Positions 8,298 through 18,033 are shown, numbered from the stretch's first letter. The stretch: 64,000 nt of DNA from Streptomyces sp. NRRL S-37 (GCF_000721605.1 NZ_JOIZ01000015.1:1-64000); one strand, 5' to 3'. A program made the numbers and translations. Notes: generated by a model not told the origin, from the sequence alone.

Positions 8298-10610
8298 ATG
8301 CAGAACCCGGCCGGCGAGGAGCCGGAGACCCCCCTCTCCGTGACACCGCCGAAGAAGTGGGCGGCCGGAGTCCCCGCGGTCGTGCACGCGCTGGAGTACT
8401 CCCTGGAGCAGACCTCCCCGCGCAGGACCGGGGTGGACCTGCTGGCCATGAACCAGGTGGGCGGGATCGACTGCCCCGGCTGCGCGTGGGCGGACCCGGC
8501 CCCGGGCCGGCGCCATCGCAACGAGTACTGCGAGAACGGCGCCAAGCACATCAACGACGAGGCCACCACGCGCCGGATCACCGCCGCCTTCTTCCGTGAG
8601 CACAGCGTCTCCGACCTCGCCGCCCGCTCCGACATGTGGCTCAACCAGCAGGGCCGGCTCACCGAGCCGATGATCAAGCGGCCCGGCTCCGAGCACTACG
8701 AGCCCATCGGCTGGAACGACGCCCTGGGCGTCCTCGCGCAGGAACTGAAGGCGCTGGCCTCCCCCGACGAGGCCGTCTTCTACACCTCCGGCCGCGCCAG
8801 CAACGAGGCCGCCTTCGTCCTGCAGCTCTTCGCCCGCGCCTTCGGCACCAACAACCTGCCCGACTGCAGCAACATGTGCCACGAGTCCAGCGGCTTCGCC
8901 CTGAGCGAGACCCTGGGCACCGGCAAGGGCACCGTCAGCCTCGACGACCTCCACCACGCCGACCTGATCTTCCTGGTCGGGCAGAACCCGGGCAGCAACC
9001 ACCCGCGCCAGCTCTCCGCACTGGAGGAGGCCAAGCGCAACGGCGGCCGGATCGTGGCGGTCAACCCGCTGCCGGAGGCAGGTCTGCGGCGCTTCAAGAA
9101 CCCGCAGAAGCCGAGCGGGATCCTCGGGCGCGGCACCCAGATCGCCGACCGCTTCCTGCACATCAAGCCCGGCGGCGACCTCGCCCTGTTCCAGGCCCTC
9201 AACCGCCTGCTGCTGGAGGCCGAGGACGCCCGGCCCGGCACCGTCCTGGACCACGCCTTCATCGAGACCCACACCAGCGGCTTCGAGGAGTTCGCCCGGC
9301 ACGCCCGTACCGTCGACTGGGACGACGTGCACGCGGCGACCGGACTGACCCGCGAGGAGATCGAGAAGGTCCGCGACGAGGTCCTGCGGAGCGAACGCGT
9401 CATCGTCTGCTGGGCGATGGGCATCACCCAGCACAAGCACGGCGTGCCCACCGTCCGGGAGATCGTCAACTTCCTGATGCTGCGTGGCAACCTGGGACGC
9501 GCCGGTGCCGGCGCCTGCCCGGTGCGCGGCCACAGCAACGTCCAGGGTGACCGCACCATGGGCATCTGGGAGCAGATGCCGGACACCTTCCTCGACTCCC
9601 TGCAGAAGGAGTTCGGCTTCGACCCGCCGCGCCCGCACGGCCTGGACTCGGTGGACTCGATCAAGGCGATGCTCGAGGGCCGCGTCAAGGTCTTCCTCGC
9701 CCTGGCCGGCAACTTCGTCCGCGCCGCTCCCGACAGCGAGGTCACCGAGGAGGCGATGCGCTCGTGCCGGCTGACCGCCCACATCTCCACCAAGCTCAAC
9801 CGCTCGCACACGGTCTGCGGCGACACCGCGCTGATCCTGCCGACCCTGGGGCGTACCGAGCGTGACGTCCAGGCCGACGGCGAGCAGTTCGTCACCGTCG
9901 AGAACTCCATGAGTGAGGTGCACACCTCCCAAGGCCGCCTCGAACCGGCCTCCCCGCTGCTGCTCAGCGAAGTCGCCATCCTGTGCCGGCTCGCCCGCCG
10001 CACCCTGGACGGCAAGGCGGACATCCCCTGGGACAAGTTCGAGGGCGACTACGGCACCATCCGTGACCGCATCTCCCGCATCGTGCCGGGTTTCCACGAC
10101 TTCAACGCACGGGTGACCCGCCCCGGGGGCTTCCAGCTGCCCAACCCGGTCAACGAGGGCGTCTTCAACACCAAGGTCGGCAAAGCCCTGTTCACCTGCA
10201 ACGAGCGCGTGGTCCCCCGGGCGCCCGAGGGTCACCTGCTGCTGCAGACGCTGCGCTCGCACGACCAGTGGAACACCGTTCCCTACACGGACAACGACCG
10301 CTACCGCGGCATCCACGGCAGCCGCCACGTCGTGCTCGTCAACCCGGCCGACCTGACCGAACTCGGCCTCGCCCGGGGCGATCGTGTCGACCTGGTGAGC
10401 GTCTGGGCGGACGGCTCCGAGCGCCGGGCCGAGAACTTCGAGGTCGTGCCCTACCCGGCCGCCAAGGGCTCGGCCGCCGCCTACTACCCGGAGACGAACG
10501 TCCTGGTGCCGCTGGACAGCGTCGCCGACATCAGCAACCAGCCCACGTCGAAGGGGATCGTCGTCCGCCTCGAACCCACCCTCGACCGGACACAGCCCGC
10601 ACCCGCCTGA
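8298..10610 (+). CDS. FdhF/YdeP-family molybdopterin oxidoreductase
   Basis: This 770-aa enzyme carries an N-terminal iron-sulfur site (Cys59 and Cys62 in CPGCAW, Cys78 in YCENGAK), a bis-MGD molybdopterin domain, and a C-terminal dinucleotide-binding domain with SRHVVLVNPADLTELGL. The family includes E. coli YdeP and formate dehydrogenase H-like proteins, but most members have no proven substrate, and many are linked to acid or oxidative stress. No selenocysteine or clear catalytic Cys is evident, and no electron-transfer partner gene is adjacent. Length is typical. A strong terminator follows directly. Confidence 0.87.
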   Translation: MQNPAGEEPETPLSVTPPKKWAAGVPAVVHALEYSLEQTSPRRTGVDLLAMNQVGGIDCPGCAWADPAPGRRHRNEYCENGAKHINDEATTRRITAAFFREHSVSDLAARSDMWLNQQGRLTEPMIKRPGSEHYEPIGWNDALGVLAQELKALASPDEAVFYTSGRASNEAAFVLQLFARAFGTNNLPDCSNMCHESSGFALSETLGTGKGTVSLDDLHHADLIFLVGQNPGSNHPRQLSALEEAKRNGGRIVAVNPLPEAGLRRFKNPQKPSGILGRGTQIADRFLHIKPGGDLALFQALNRLLLEAEDARPGTVLDHAFIETHTSGFEEFARHARTVDWDDVHAATGLTREEIEKVRDEVLRSERVIVCWAMGITQHKHGVPTVREIVNFLMLRGNLGRAGAGACPVRGHSNVQGDRTMGIWEQMPDTFLDSLQKEFGFDPPRPHGLDSVDSIKAMLEGRVKVFLALAGNFVRAAPDSEVTEEAMRSCRLTAHISTKLNRSHTVCGDTALILPTLGRTERDVQADGEQFVTVENSMSEVHTSQGRLEPASPLLLSEVAILCRLARRTLDGKADIPWDKFEGDYGTIRDRISRIVPGFHDFNARVTRPGGFQLPNPVNEGVFNTKVGKALFTCNERVVPRAPEGHLLLQTLRSHDQWNTVPYTDNDRYRGIHGSRHVVLVNPADLTELGLARGDRVDLVSVWADGSERRAENFEVVPYPAAKGSAAAYYPETNVLVPLDSVADISNQPTSKGIVVRLEPTLDRTQPAPA

Positions 10611-10623
10611 CCGGCGGCACGAT

Positions 10624-10660
10624 CCCGACGGGGCCCGCGACGGCAGCGGGCCCCGTCGGG
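10624..10660 (+). terminator. Strong hairpin terminator
   Basis: A perfect 14-bp stem, CCCGACGGGGCCCG paired with CGGGCCCCGTCGGG, with a 9-base loop, starts 14 bases after the oxidoreductase stop. There is no U tract, as is usual in high-GC actinobacteria. Confidence 0.8.
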
Positions 10661-10899
10661 CGTTGCCGGCAGGGGCGACGCGCCCTCGGCGGGCCGGGAG
10701 GAACCACGGGACGGGGCCCGCGGGCGGGCGGGGCCGCGGAGGACCGGTCCTGCCGGTCGGCCGGAGACCACTCATGTCGATCTTGTGCAGCTTTGCGGTC
10801 GACGGCATGGAACCCGGACGAGGCCGCTCATCTCGCCACGCGGCACCTGTCGACTTCGTGATAGCACGGAGTAATCAGACAGAGAGGGCCTACGACGTC

Positions 10900-11553
10900 A
10901 TGGGGATCTTCAGCCGCCGCCAGACAGCCGTCATCGAGCCGGCGTCGGTGGCCGGCACCAGCACGCCCGCAGCGGATGCCTCGACCACCGGTGTCGCACT
11001 GGATCCGACGCTGCGGGCACTGACCGGGCGATGGTCCATCGACCGCCCGCACAGCCGCATCGGATTCTCCGTCCGGCACGCGATGGTGACCACGGTCCGG
11101 GGGGCTTTCAGCGACTACGACAGCACACTGTACTTCGACGGAGCGCGACCCTCCGAGTCGCGGGCCGACCTCGTCATCCGGGTCGCCAGCGTCGACACGG
11201 GCGTGGAACAGCGGGACGCGCACCTCATCGGCCCCGACTTCTTCGACGTGCGGCGTCATCCGGAGATGGTGTTCCGCAGCACCTCCACCAGTCACGAGGG
11301 CGGGGAGAGTTTCCGCATGACGGGAGAGCTGACCATCCGTGGCGTCACCCGGCCCGTCGACCTGCAACTTGACTACCTCGGCTCGGTCCTGGACCCGTTC
11401 GGGTACGAGCGGGCCGGCTTCGACGGCACCACCACCATCGACCGCACCGAGTGGGGCCTGGTCTACAACCAGCGCCTCAAGAACGGCGGCGCCATGGTGA
11501 GCGAGAAGGTCCGGTTGCAGTTCGACATCTCCGCCATCCGGTCCACGTCATAG
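10900..11553 (+). CDS. YceI-family protein
   Basis: This 217-aa protein contains a YceI lipocalin-like domain from about residue 45: GRWSIDRPHSRIGFSVRHAM, then DLVIRVASVDTG, RDAHLIGPDFFD, and a C-terminal DRTEWGL. YceI proteins bind isoprenoid-type lipids. No signal peptide is seen, so it is probably cytoplasmic, as in many actinobacterial members. The ATG at 10900 is chosen over a much longer upstream frame, because AGAGAGGG lies 12 bases before it and the domain starts soon after. Confidence 0.85.
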   Translation: MGIFSRRQTAVIEPASVAGTSTPAADASTTGVALDPTLRALTGRWSIDRPHSRIGFSVRHAMVTTVRGAFSDYDSTLYFDGARPSESRADLVIRVASVDTGVEQRDAHLIGPDFFDVRRHPEMVFRSTSTSHEGGESFRMTGELTIRGVTRPVDLQLDYLGSVLDPFGYERAGFDGTTTIDRTEWGLVYNQRLKNGGAMVSEKVRLQFDISAIRSTS

Positions 11554-11639
11554 CCGCCCCGCCCATCATGTGACGGACAAGCCGGCACTCGTGAGCCCGA
11601 GCCGCCGCTTCGGTGCGCTGACCAGCAGGGGTGGGGCCC

Positions 11640-12173
11640 TCAGGGACAAGGTTCCAGCACCTCCAGGGCGCCCGTTTCCGTGTCGTAGCTGCGCAGGGTG
11701 GTGAGCCGGACCGACGGCGGCGGCGCCGGCAGCAGCTCGAAGACCCGCGGGCCGGTGAAGGCGCCGGCCCTCCGGGAGCGACCGAGGGTGATGTGCGGGC
11801 TCCAGCGCGCGGGTGCGTGGAGAGGGTTGAGGGTCCCGGGCGGACTGTCCGAGACCACGGCGTCCCACACCCGGCCGTGCAGGGCCGCCAGCACGGGGTC
11901 GAGATGCAGCGCCCAAGCCAGCACGGAGGTCGGCCGCTCGAAGCGGACCACGCCGGTGACCCGTACCGGCAGCGGCAGGGCGGCGGCCACCGCGGCAAGC
12001 TCCCAGCGGATCGGAGCGGTCAGCTCCGGGCAAGCCGCCAGGGTCAGGTGCGGGCTGTTGGTCGGTGAGCGATGACGCGCCTGACTGGGCAGTCCCGCGT
12101 CCGCGAGCCGCTGCCAGGCCTCCCGGACCGCGAGGTCCGCGGCCTCGTCCAACAAAAGCTCGACTGTGCGCAT
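11640..12173 (-). CDS. 2'-5' RNA ligase/phosphoesterase-like protein
   Basis: This 177-aa protein has the two HxTx motifs of the LigT/2H superfamily: NSPHLTLA (about residue 42) and SPHITLG (about residue 127). These proteins act on 2',3'-cyclic or 2'-5' phosphodiester bonds in RNA or nucleotides. Size and motif spacing fit. It stands alone, convergent with the YceI gene. Confidence 0.8.
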   Translation of the reverse strand: MRTVELLLDEAADLAVREAWQRLADAGLPSQARHRSPTNSPHLTLAACPELTAPIRWELAAVAAALPLPVRVTGVVRFERPTSVLAWALHLDPVLAALHGRVWDAVVSDSPPGTLNPLHAPARWSPHITLGRSRRAGAFTGPRVFELLPAPPPSVRLTTLRSYDTETGALEVLEPCP

Positions 12174-12332
12174 CGGCGCAGCCTACCCGCGCGGCCTTCT
12201 GCCGCGCTTGCCGGAACCGCCCGCGACGAAGTCCCTGAGGGGGCCTGGAGTGGTGGCCGTATCCCTTGCTGGGTGAGATGTGCGGATGGGGGCGGGCCGA
12301 GGGCCGTGTGGTGGAACCAGGTCTCACCGGCT

Positions 12333-12545
12333 TCGCGCACGGCGAGATCGTCAGCCTGGCCGCGGACGGCACGGACCGGCGGACCTTCTTCACCGGCGAT
12401 GTCGACGGTGTTCCGATGAAACCCGACGGTCTCGCCTTCGGCCAGGACGGCGACCTCCGCATCAGCGGCTCACGCGGCATGTCCGAGGGCGAGCCGACCG
12501 GACGGGTGGTGCGGTTCACCGGCACGGGGACCGGACCGCCGCGCG
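12333..12545 (+). pseudogene. SMP-30/gluconolactonase-like fragment
   Basis: About 70 codons read EIVSLAADGTDRRTF and PMKPDGLAFGQDGDLRIS, one to two blades of a beta-propeller sugar lactonase-type protein. The rest is absent on both sides and the frame runs on into shadow sequence over the next gene. I take it as a remnant; the limits are approximate. Confidence 0.5.
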
Positions 12546-12583
12546 GTGCGTCCTCGCCGGACCGAACCCCCGGTGAGCGGCGG

Positions 12584-13333
12584 TCACCAGAAGATCGCGA
12601 TCGCCTCCAGCGTCACCTCGCGGGTGTCCTCCCGCCAGCCGGTCATCTTGCCGAGGCAGCGGGCCGTGAACGTGCCGTCCGGGATGGGGCGGCGCGCGTT
12701 CCCGGGAGCCACGACGCGCATGTGGACGGGGGGCCGCTCGTCGCCGTACTCGGCCCGCAGGACGAATCCCTCCGTCACGTCCGGCACGCGCGAGAACATG
12801 CCTTTGACCGAGACGAATTCACCGATGCGGCTCAGGGTCACCGCACGGCCGTCGGCCAGGTTGTCGGCGAGGTTCCGGTTCGGGACGACGGTCAGGGTGG
12901 TCAGGTCGGCGTGGACGATGGCGTCGGCCCGGTCGAAGGCCTCCATGACCACGCCGATCACGTTGATCGGCTTGTCCTTGCGCACGAACTTGCGGAACGT
13001 CTCCTGGCTGATGTCCCGCTTCAGCCGGAACCGGAACAGCGACGTCAGCACCCGGCTCCAGAAGCCGACGCTCGTGTCGACCTTCGTCCGCAGTTCGACG
13101 GCCTCCTCCAGCGCGGACCGGTAGTTGCCGAGCTCGTACAGGTCCATCACGGCCTGCTCGTCGAGGTACAGGCAGATGCTGTACGCCGACCGCCAGCGTC
13201 GCAGGTGTCTGCGCCGCTCCCGGGCATGGCGCACCAGGATCACCGCGAGCACCGCCGTGCCGGCGGCCGTCACCAGCCAGACCGTCATCCACGGCCACCA
13301 AAGGCTCCACCACAGTGCGTCAGTGACAGCCAC
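12584..13333 (-). CDS. Small membrane-anchored protein, third gene of a vWA operon
   Basis: This 249-aa protein has one N-terminal transmembrane segment (WLVTAAGTAVLAVILV, about residues 19-34) followed by a basic stretch and a soluble domain I do not recognise. Its start overlaps the end of the vWA lipoprotein gene by 14 bases, so it is probably co-translated and works with the two upstream products at the membrane. Function unknown. Confidence 0.7.
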   Translation of the reverse strand: MAVTDALWWSLWWPWMTVWLVTAAGTAVLAVILVRHARERRRHLRRWRSAYSICLYLDEQAVMDLYELGNYRSALEEAVELRTKVDTSVGFWSRVLTSLFRFRLKRDISQETFRKFVRKDKPINVIGVVMEAFDRADAIVHADLTTLTVVPNRNLADNLADGRAVTLSRIGEFVSVKGMFSRVPDVTEGFVLRAEYGDERPPVHMRVVAPGNARRPIPDGTFTARCLGKMTGWREDTREVTLEAIAIFW

Positions 13334-14882
13334 GGATCTCCTTGAAAGCCTCGGAAAGGGACGAGCCGGCGGCTTCCACCATCCGTCCGCCCGTCCTCGC
13401 CGCCGCGCGCCGCAGTTCTTCTGCGTCGGCCTCGCCGAAGTGGACGGGGTAGGTGGGGACGGCGGCGCGCACGGCGGCGTCCAGCGTCTTGTGGCGGCGT
13501 ACGAACTCGGCGTAGGACAGGCCCGCGTTGTTCTCGCCGTCCGTCATCAGGACGAGTGAGACGGAGCGGTCGGGGTCGGCGGCCAGTTCACGGGCGGCGG
13601 TGCGGTAGCCGTGGTCGAGGGCGGACCATACGGCGGTGGCGTCGCCGTAGCCGCCCCGGGCGACGGTGTCGGCGAGGGCGGTCAGATCCTTCGGGCCGGT
13701 GACGGTGACGGTCGTCTGCTCCAGCACCCGGCCGCCGAACCGGACGACGGTCAGCCGCTCGCCCCGGTAGAAGCGGGTGAACTTGCCGGAGGCGGAGGGG
13801 TCCGCGCCGCTGAGTCCGGCGAAGGCCTCGCGCAGGGCGGCCATCCGGGCGCCGCGCATCGAGCCGGAGAAGTCGAGCAGGAAGACCACCTGGCTCGTGG
13901 TGCGGCGGTCGGGGTCGCCGTAGTCCGCCAGCAGCGTTTCGACGACGGCCGGCTGGTCGGGGTAGAAGAGCGCGTTGCCGACCGGTTCGCGCAGCCGCGC
14001 GTCCCGGGTGACCGTCGTGTTCACGGGGCGGCGCACCGTCTGCCGCATGATCTGCCGCTGCACCGAGTCGCGCCGCAGCCACCTCGTGACCTTGTCGTAC
14101 GCGGCACGGTGGGCCGGGTTCAGCAGGAGCAGCGGGAAGTCCGCCAGGACCATGCCGTCCTCGGGGCGGATGACCTCCAGGCGGTCGTCGAGGCGGCCGG
14201 AGTCGTTGAGGGCGAGCAGATCGGACTCGTACGTGATGAGGGCGTTGGCCTCGTCCTGGTGGTCGACGTAGGTGTCGACGAGGGCGGGGCCGGTGTCGGC
14301 GGTGAGGGCCTGGCCGGAGCGGAAGCCGCGCAGCCGGTCGCAGGAGACGTCCTCGGGGCGCAGCGCCGCTCCGGTGCCGGCCGCGGCGGTGGCGACACCG
14401 ACGAGGGCGGCGAGCCCGCTGCCGGCGTGCCGGGGGTCGGCCATGCCGAAGCGGACGGTTCCGGTGGCGGCGGCGTCCGCGATGTCCGCCCAGGTGAGCC
14501 GGGAGCCGGGCACCCGGGCGCGCAGCTCGCGTGCCACGTCCGGCTTCAGGCCGATGACGACGGGGGACGTCATGGTGGCCGTGCGCTGCAGTCCTCGGAC
14601 CGCGTCTTTGTCGGTGAGACGCAGATAGTGGTCGGAGGACAGCCACGCGAGGTCGTACCGGTCGCGGTCCGGGGCCTTCGTCTCGGCGTCGGCCCGGTGG
14701 TACAGGCGCAGGTCGACGCCGGTCTCGTCCTTCAACTCGCCCAGCAGCGGTTCCAGTACGGCGAGGTCGGGGCCGGCGAGGACGCGCAGCCGGACCGTGT
14801 CGTCGTCGCCGCCCGAGCAGGCGGTGAGGAAGGCGGCGACGAGCGCCAGGCAGAGCATCAGCGGGCCCACGCCGCGCCTCAC
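13320..14882 (-). CDS. Lipoprotein with substrate-binding-like and von Willebrand A domains
   Basis: This 520-aa protein begins with a lipoprotein signal peptide (lipobox LTAC, Cys22). Residues 30-320 resemble a type-2 periplasmic binding protein (YDLAWLSSDHYLRL, GMADPRHAGSGLAALVG). A von Willebrand A domain follows, with the MIDAS motif DFSGSM near residue 345 and later Thr and Asp ligands (TDGENNAG). It should sit on the outer face of the membrane and bind a partner through a metal ion. Its ATG overlaps the stop of the upstream gene (ATGA). No ABC permease is nearby, so a transport role is unlikely. Confidence 0.8.
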   Translation of the reverse strand: MRRGVGPLMLCLALVAAFLTACSGGDDDTVRLRVLAGPDLAVLEPLLGELKDETGVDLRLYHRADAETKAPDRDRYDLAWLSSDHYLRLTDKDAVRGLQRTATMTSPVVIGLKPDVARELRARVPGSRLTWADIADAAATGTVRFGMADPRHAGSGLAALVGVATAAAGTGAALRPEDVSCDRLRGFRSGQALTADTGPALVDTYVDHQDEANALITYESDLLALNDSGRLDDRLEVIRPEDGMVLADFPLLLLNPAHRAAYDKVTRWLRRDSVQRQIMRQTVRRPVNTTVTRDARLREPVGNALFYPDQPAVVETLLADYGDPDRRTTSQVVFLLDFSGSMRGARMAALREAFAGLSGADPSASGKFTRFYRGERLTVVRFGGRVLEQTTVTVTGPKDLTALADTVARGGYGDATAVWSALDHGYRTAARELAADPDRSVSLVLMTDGENNAGLSYAEFVRRHKTLDAAVRAAVPTYPVHFGEADAEELRRAAARTGGRMVEAAGSSLSEAFKEIRGCH

Positions 14883-16120
14883 GGGGTGCCGTTCCTGTCC
14901 GGGCAGTCGCCGACGATCTCGATCATCTTCTCCAGCAGGGGCAGGCTGGGCAGGACCGCGCGGGTGTCGTCGGAGGAGGTGGTGGGCACCGGGATCCGCC
15001 GCTCGGTGAGGAACCGGGTGAGGTCGTCGCCGCTCGCACCGCTGCCGGTGCTGCGGGCCCGGAAGCCCAGTTCCATGGCGCGGTGCTGGAGTTCGGAGTC
15101 CTCGCTGACCAGTTCGCCGAGCCGCGCGCCGTCGCCGGTCAGCGCGACGAGCTGGGGTTCGGTGACGAAGCGCGTGGACGGGTAGAGCAGGACGCGCTCG
15201 TCGTCGGTCTCGCCCTTCCGCGCCTTGTACCGTAACTGGTGGGCGAGGAACTGGTGTTCGTAGATCACCGAGATGGGGGCGATGCCCTGCCCGTCGGGGG
15301 ACAGATATGTTTCGGCCCGTTCGGAGGACGGCAGGCCCTGTTCGACGAGGAGCGGCTTGATCCTCCGGGCGAGTCGCTCGGCCTCGGCCTCGTTGTCCGG
15401 TGCGTCGTTCCCGTGCTCGACGAAGGCCACGAGTCCGAGGTAGGTGCCGGCGGAGTTGGACTCGCAGATGTCCGAGGTCTGGGCGAGGATCTTGTTGCCG
15501 TTGTGGACGTGGTTCCTGTCGTCGATCTCGTCCCAGCGGTAGCCGTTCTCCGGGTCGCGCTGGACGCCCTTCCTCTTGCCGAGCGCGAGGTCGAGGAACT
15601 TCCTCATGTCGAGGGTGTAGTACATCGGCGGGCTGCCCGAGCCCGGCAGGCGCTCCGCGACGCCTTCCGCCGCGAGCACCTCGGCGTAGTCCCGGTAGGT
15701 GGCCAGCACGATGGGGCTGACGAAGGGGCGGTACAGCAGCACCGGACGGTTCGCCCGGGCGCGCTCCCGGCTGATCAGGTCGGCGGCCGGCTGGCCGGAG
15801 GGGAAGACGACGTCGTATCCGCTGTAGTCCTGTTTGGCGATCTCACGCGAGCCCATGTTCGTGATGTGCACGCGGAAGCCGTGCTTCATGAGCAGCCGCT
15901 CGACTTCGGGGTCCTGGAAGAAGTCCCTCTTGGAGGCCATCTTGGCCTCGATGGTGACCACCGGCCGCATCGGCAGCAGCAGGTTCCCGGAGGTCACGAG
16001 CAGGACCAGCCCGATGACCGGGACGGGCAGCGCCGCCGCCAGCGCTCTGCGCAGGTGGCGGCGCGGGGGTCTGGTCACGGTCAACCGCGGCTCTTCGGCA
16101 GCGGGTCTGTTCTCGGACAC
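14879..16120 (-). CDS. Membrane-anchored substrate-binding-protein-like protein
   Basis: From the GTG at 16120 (GGGGGAG seven bases upstream) this is a 413-aa protein with a basic N-terminus, one transmembrane segment (ALPVPVIGLVLLVTSGNLLL, about residues 32-51) and a large outer domain like a solute-binding protein: YDVVFPSGQPAADL, then RPFVSPIVLATY. Frames starting as far up as 16651 exist but read as non-coding. It is first in a three-gene operon with the vWA lipoprotein and the small membrane protein. The ligand and role are unknown. Confidence 0.7.
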   Translation of the reverse strand: MSENRPAAEEPRLTVTRPPRRHLRRALAAALPVPVIGLVLLVTSGNLLLPMRPVVTIEAKMASKRDFFQDPEVERLLMKHGFRVHITNMGSREIAKQDYSGYDVVFPSGQPAADLISRERARANRPVLLYRPFVSPIVLATYRDYAEVLAAEGVAERLPGSGSPPMYYTLDMRKFLDLALGKRKGVQRDPENGYRWDEIDDRNHVHNGNKILAQTSDICESNSAGTYLGLVAFVEHGNDAPDNEAEAERLARRIKPLLVEQGLPSSERAETYLSPDGQGIAPISVIYEHQFLAHQLRYKARKGETDDERVLLYPSTRFVTEPQLVALTGDGARLGELVSEDSELQHRAMELGFRARSTGSGASGDDLTRFLTERRIPVPTTSSDDTRAVLPSLPLLEKMIEIVGDCPDRNGTP

Positions 16121-16735
16121 CTGCGTTCTCCCCCTGACGCCTGCGTTCTCCCCGTGTGGCCGGGCCAGGATCGTCGGTGACGGAGGTGTACCCCGAATGA
16201 CCTCTCGGGGAACGTCGGTTGAAAGCGGGAAGCATGGACGGCCGGTCCGGGCGGGGCGGCAGAGCCCTCGGGAGCCGGCGGACTTCCGCCACGGTGAAGC
16301 GGAAGGTTCCGGTGGTGTCGTCCCCGCGGTCCCCTTCCGGGGGTCCGGGCGGTGACCGCGGCCGAGCGGCTCGCGGAGGGCTGCGGACCGTGCCAGGCGA
16401 TCCGGGGTGAACTCGCCGCTCGGCCACGGGAGCCGGCTGATGCGCGGCAGCGCGTCACCACAGCGCGCGAGGGCCTGCGTCCGGTGACCGGAAGCGCTCA
16501 CCCGGTCCTTTTCCCGGTCCGCTCGCGTCCCGGCGCCCCACCATATGTCGTGCCCATGGCAAGTTTGTTGCCAGGTAATCAACTCCCTTGTCCCGTAACG
16601 GAGTCGGCGACGAACCTTGCTTGCGGGCCGGGAGCGGAACGCAACGCTCACGGCAGGGGTGTGCGATCACGCGCACCCGCCCCCACAGACGCGTGCCCCA
16701 CCCGGGCACGCCGCCCGGAGGAGGAACCCCTCGTC
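16121..16735. other. Intergenic region between divergent genes
   Basis: No gene is supported. It holds a short tandem repeat of CCTGCGTTCTCCCC (two copies, 16120-16152), which places extra purine-rich sequence before the minus-strand operon, and a palindrome at 16557-16573 upstream of the subtilisin gene. Confidence 0.5.
16557..16573. promoter_or_regulatory. Palindrome TGGCAA-N5-TTGCCA upstream of the subtilisin gene
   Basis: Perfect 6-bp arms lie 163 bp before the subtilisin start. The same arms occur with a 4-base spacer at 60853-60868, upstream of the XRE regulator gene. It is probably a protein-binding site; the binding factor is not known. Confidence 0.45.
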
Positions 16736-17944
16736 ATGGCACGACTGCGCAGCAAGAGAACACGGTTCGCGGTGATCGCCGGTGTCGCGACGGCCGCCCT
16801 GGCCGGCGGGCTCACCTCGACCCCCGTCCAGGCCGCCCCCGCCGAGGGGACGGTGCTCGCCGCCGGCTCCCCCACCGCGGTCAAGGACAGTTACATCGTG
16901 ACGCTGAAGAAGGCCGCCGGGTTCAAGGCCTCCTCGGCCGCGGGCCGGGACCTGGTCGAGCGGTACGGCGGCAGCGTGCGGAAGACGTTCGGCAGCGCGC
17001 TGAACGGCTACACCGCCGTCCTCTCCGCCACCGAGGCCGGCCGCCTGGCCGCCGACCCGGCGGTCGCCTCCGTCGAGCAGAACCAGCGGGTGAGCGTCGC
17101 CGACACCACGCAGTCCAACGCGCCGTGGGGCCTGGACCGCATCGACCAGGCCTCGCTCCCGCTCTCCGGTACCTACACCTACCCGGACAGCGCGGGAAGC
17201 GGTGTCACGGCCTATGTCATCGACACCGGCGTGCGCATCACCCACCAGCAGATCAGCGGTCGTGCCGTGTACGGTTACGACGCCGTGGACGGTGACACCA
17301 CCGCCGCCGACGGCAACGGTCACGGCACCCATGTGGCCACCACCATCGCCGGATCCACCTACGGAGTGGCCAAGAAGGCGAAGATCGTCGCCGTACGGGT
17401 GCTGGACGACAACGGGTCCGGGACCACCGCCGGGGTCATCGCCGGCATCGACTGGGTGACCGCGAACCACTCCGGCCCCTCGGTCGCCAACCTGTCGCTC
17501 GGCGGCGGCGCGTCCACCACCCTGGACACGGCGGTGCGCAACTCCATAGCCAGCGGCGTCACGTACGCGGTCGCCGCGGGCAACAGCGGCGCCAACGCCT
17601 CCTCCTACTCCCCGGCCCGGGTCACCGAGGCCATCACCGTGGGCGCCACGACCCGTACGGACGCCAGGGCGAGCTACTCCAACTACGGCTCCGTGCTGGA
17701 CGTCTTCGCCCCGGGCTCCTCGATCACGGCCGGCTGGCACACCGGTGACACCGCGACCAGCACCATCTCCGGCACCTCGATGGCGACCCCGCACGTCGCC
17801 GGGGCGGCGGCGGTCCATCTGGCCGGCCACCCCTCCGCCACCCCGGCCCAGGTCGCCTCGGCCCTGGTGAACGGCGCGACCACCGGCAAGGTGACCGGCC
17901 CCGGCTCGGGTTCGCCGAACCGGCTGCTGAGGCTCGTGCCCTGA
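16736..17944 (+). CDS. Secreted S8 serine protease (subtilisin family)
   Basis: This 402-aa pre-pro-enzyme has a signal peptide (basic start, Ala/Gly-rich core, cleavage near VQAAPA, residue 34), an I9 propeptide (about 50-120; DSYIVTLKKAAG to VASVEQNQ), and a peptidase S8 domain. The catalytic triad is Asp163 (VIDTGV), His196 (GHGTHV) and Ser348 (GTSMATP). The family is proteinase K-like exported Streptomyces proteases. GGAGGAGGAA precedes the ATG at 16736; the open frame upstream is not coding. Confidence 0.93.
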   Translation: MARLRSKRTRFAVIAGVATAALAGGLTSTPVQAAPAEGTVLAAGSPTAVKDSYIVTLKKAAGFKASSAAGRDLVERYGGSVRKTFGSALNGYTAVLSATEAGRLAADPAVASVEQNQRVSVADTTQSNAPWGLDRIDQASLPLSGTYTYPDSAGSGVTAYVIDTGVRITHQQISGRAVYGYDAVDGDTTAADGNGHGTHVATTIAGSTYGVAKKAKIVAVRVLDDNGSGTTAGVIAGIDWVTANHSGPSVANLSLGGGASTTLDTAVRNSIASGVTYAVAAGNSGANASSYSPARVTEAITVGATTRTDARASYSNYGSVLDVFAPGSSITAGWHTGDTATSTISGTSMATPHVAGAAAVHLAGHPSATPAQVASALVNGATTGKVTGPGSGSPNRLLRLVP

Positions 17945-17993
17945 CGGTTCCTGGGCCCGACGGCGGCTCCGTGATCCGCCGGACCCGAACCGC

Positions 17994-18033
17994 GTGCCCC
18001 GGAGGCCGGCCCGTCCGCCCGCCTCCGGGGCAC
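17994..18033. terminator. Bidirectional terminator between subtilisin and cupin genes
   Basis: A perfect 13-bp stem, GTGCCCCGGAGGC with GCCTCCGGGGCAC, with a 14-base loop, lies between two convergent genes. Confidence 0.75.

Noticed and set aside
6687..10808. A 1373-codon open frame on the minus strand
   Set aside because: It runs opposite the oxidoreductase, SRPBCC and kdpE regions and has no domain; shadow frame.
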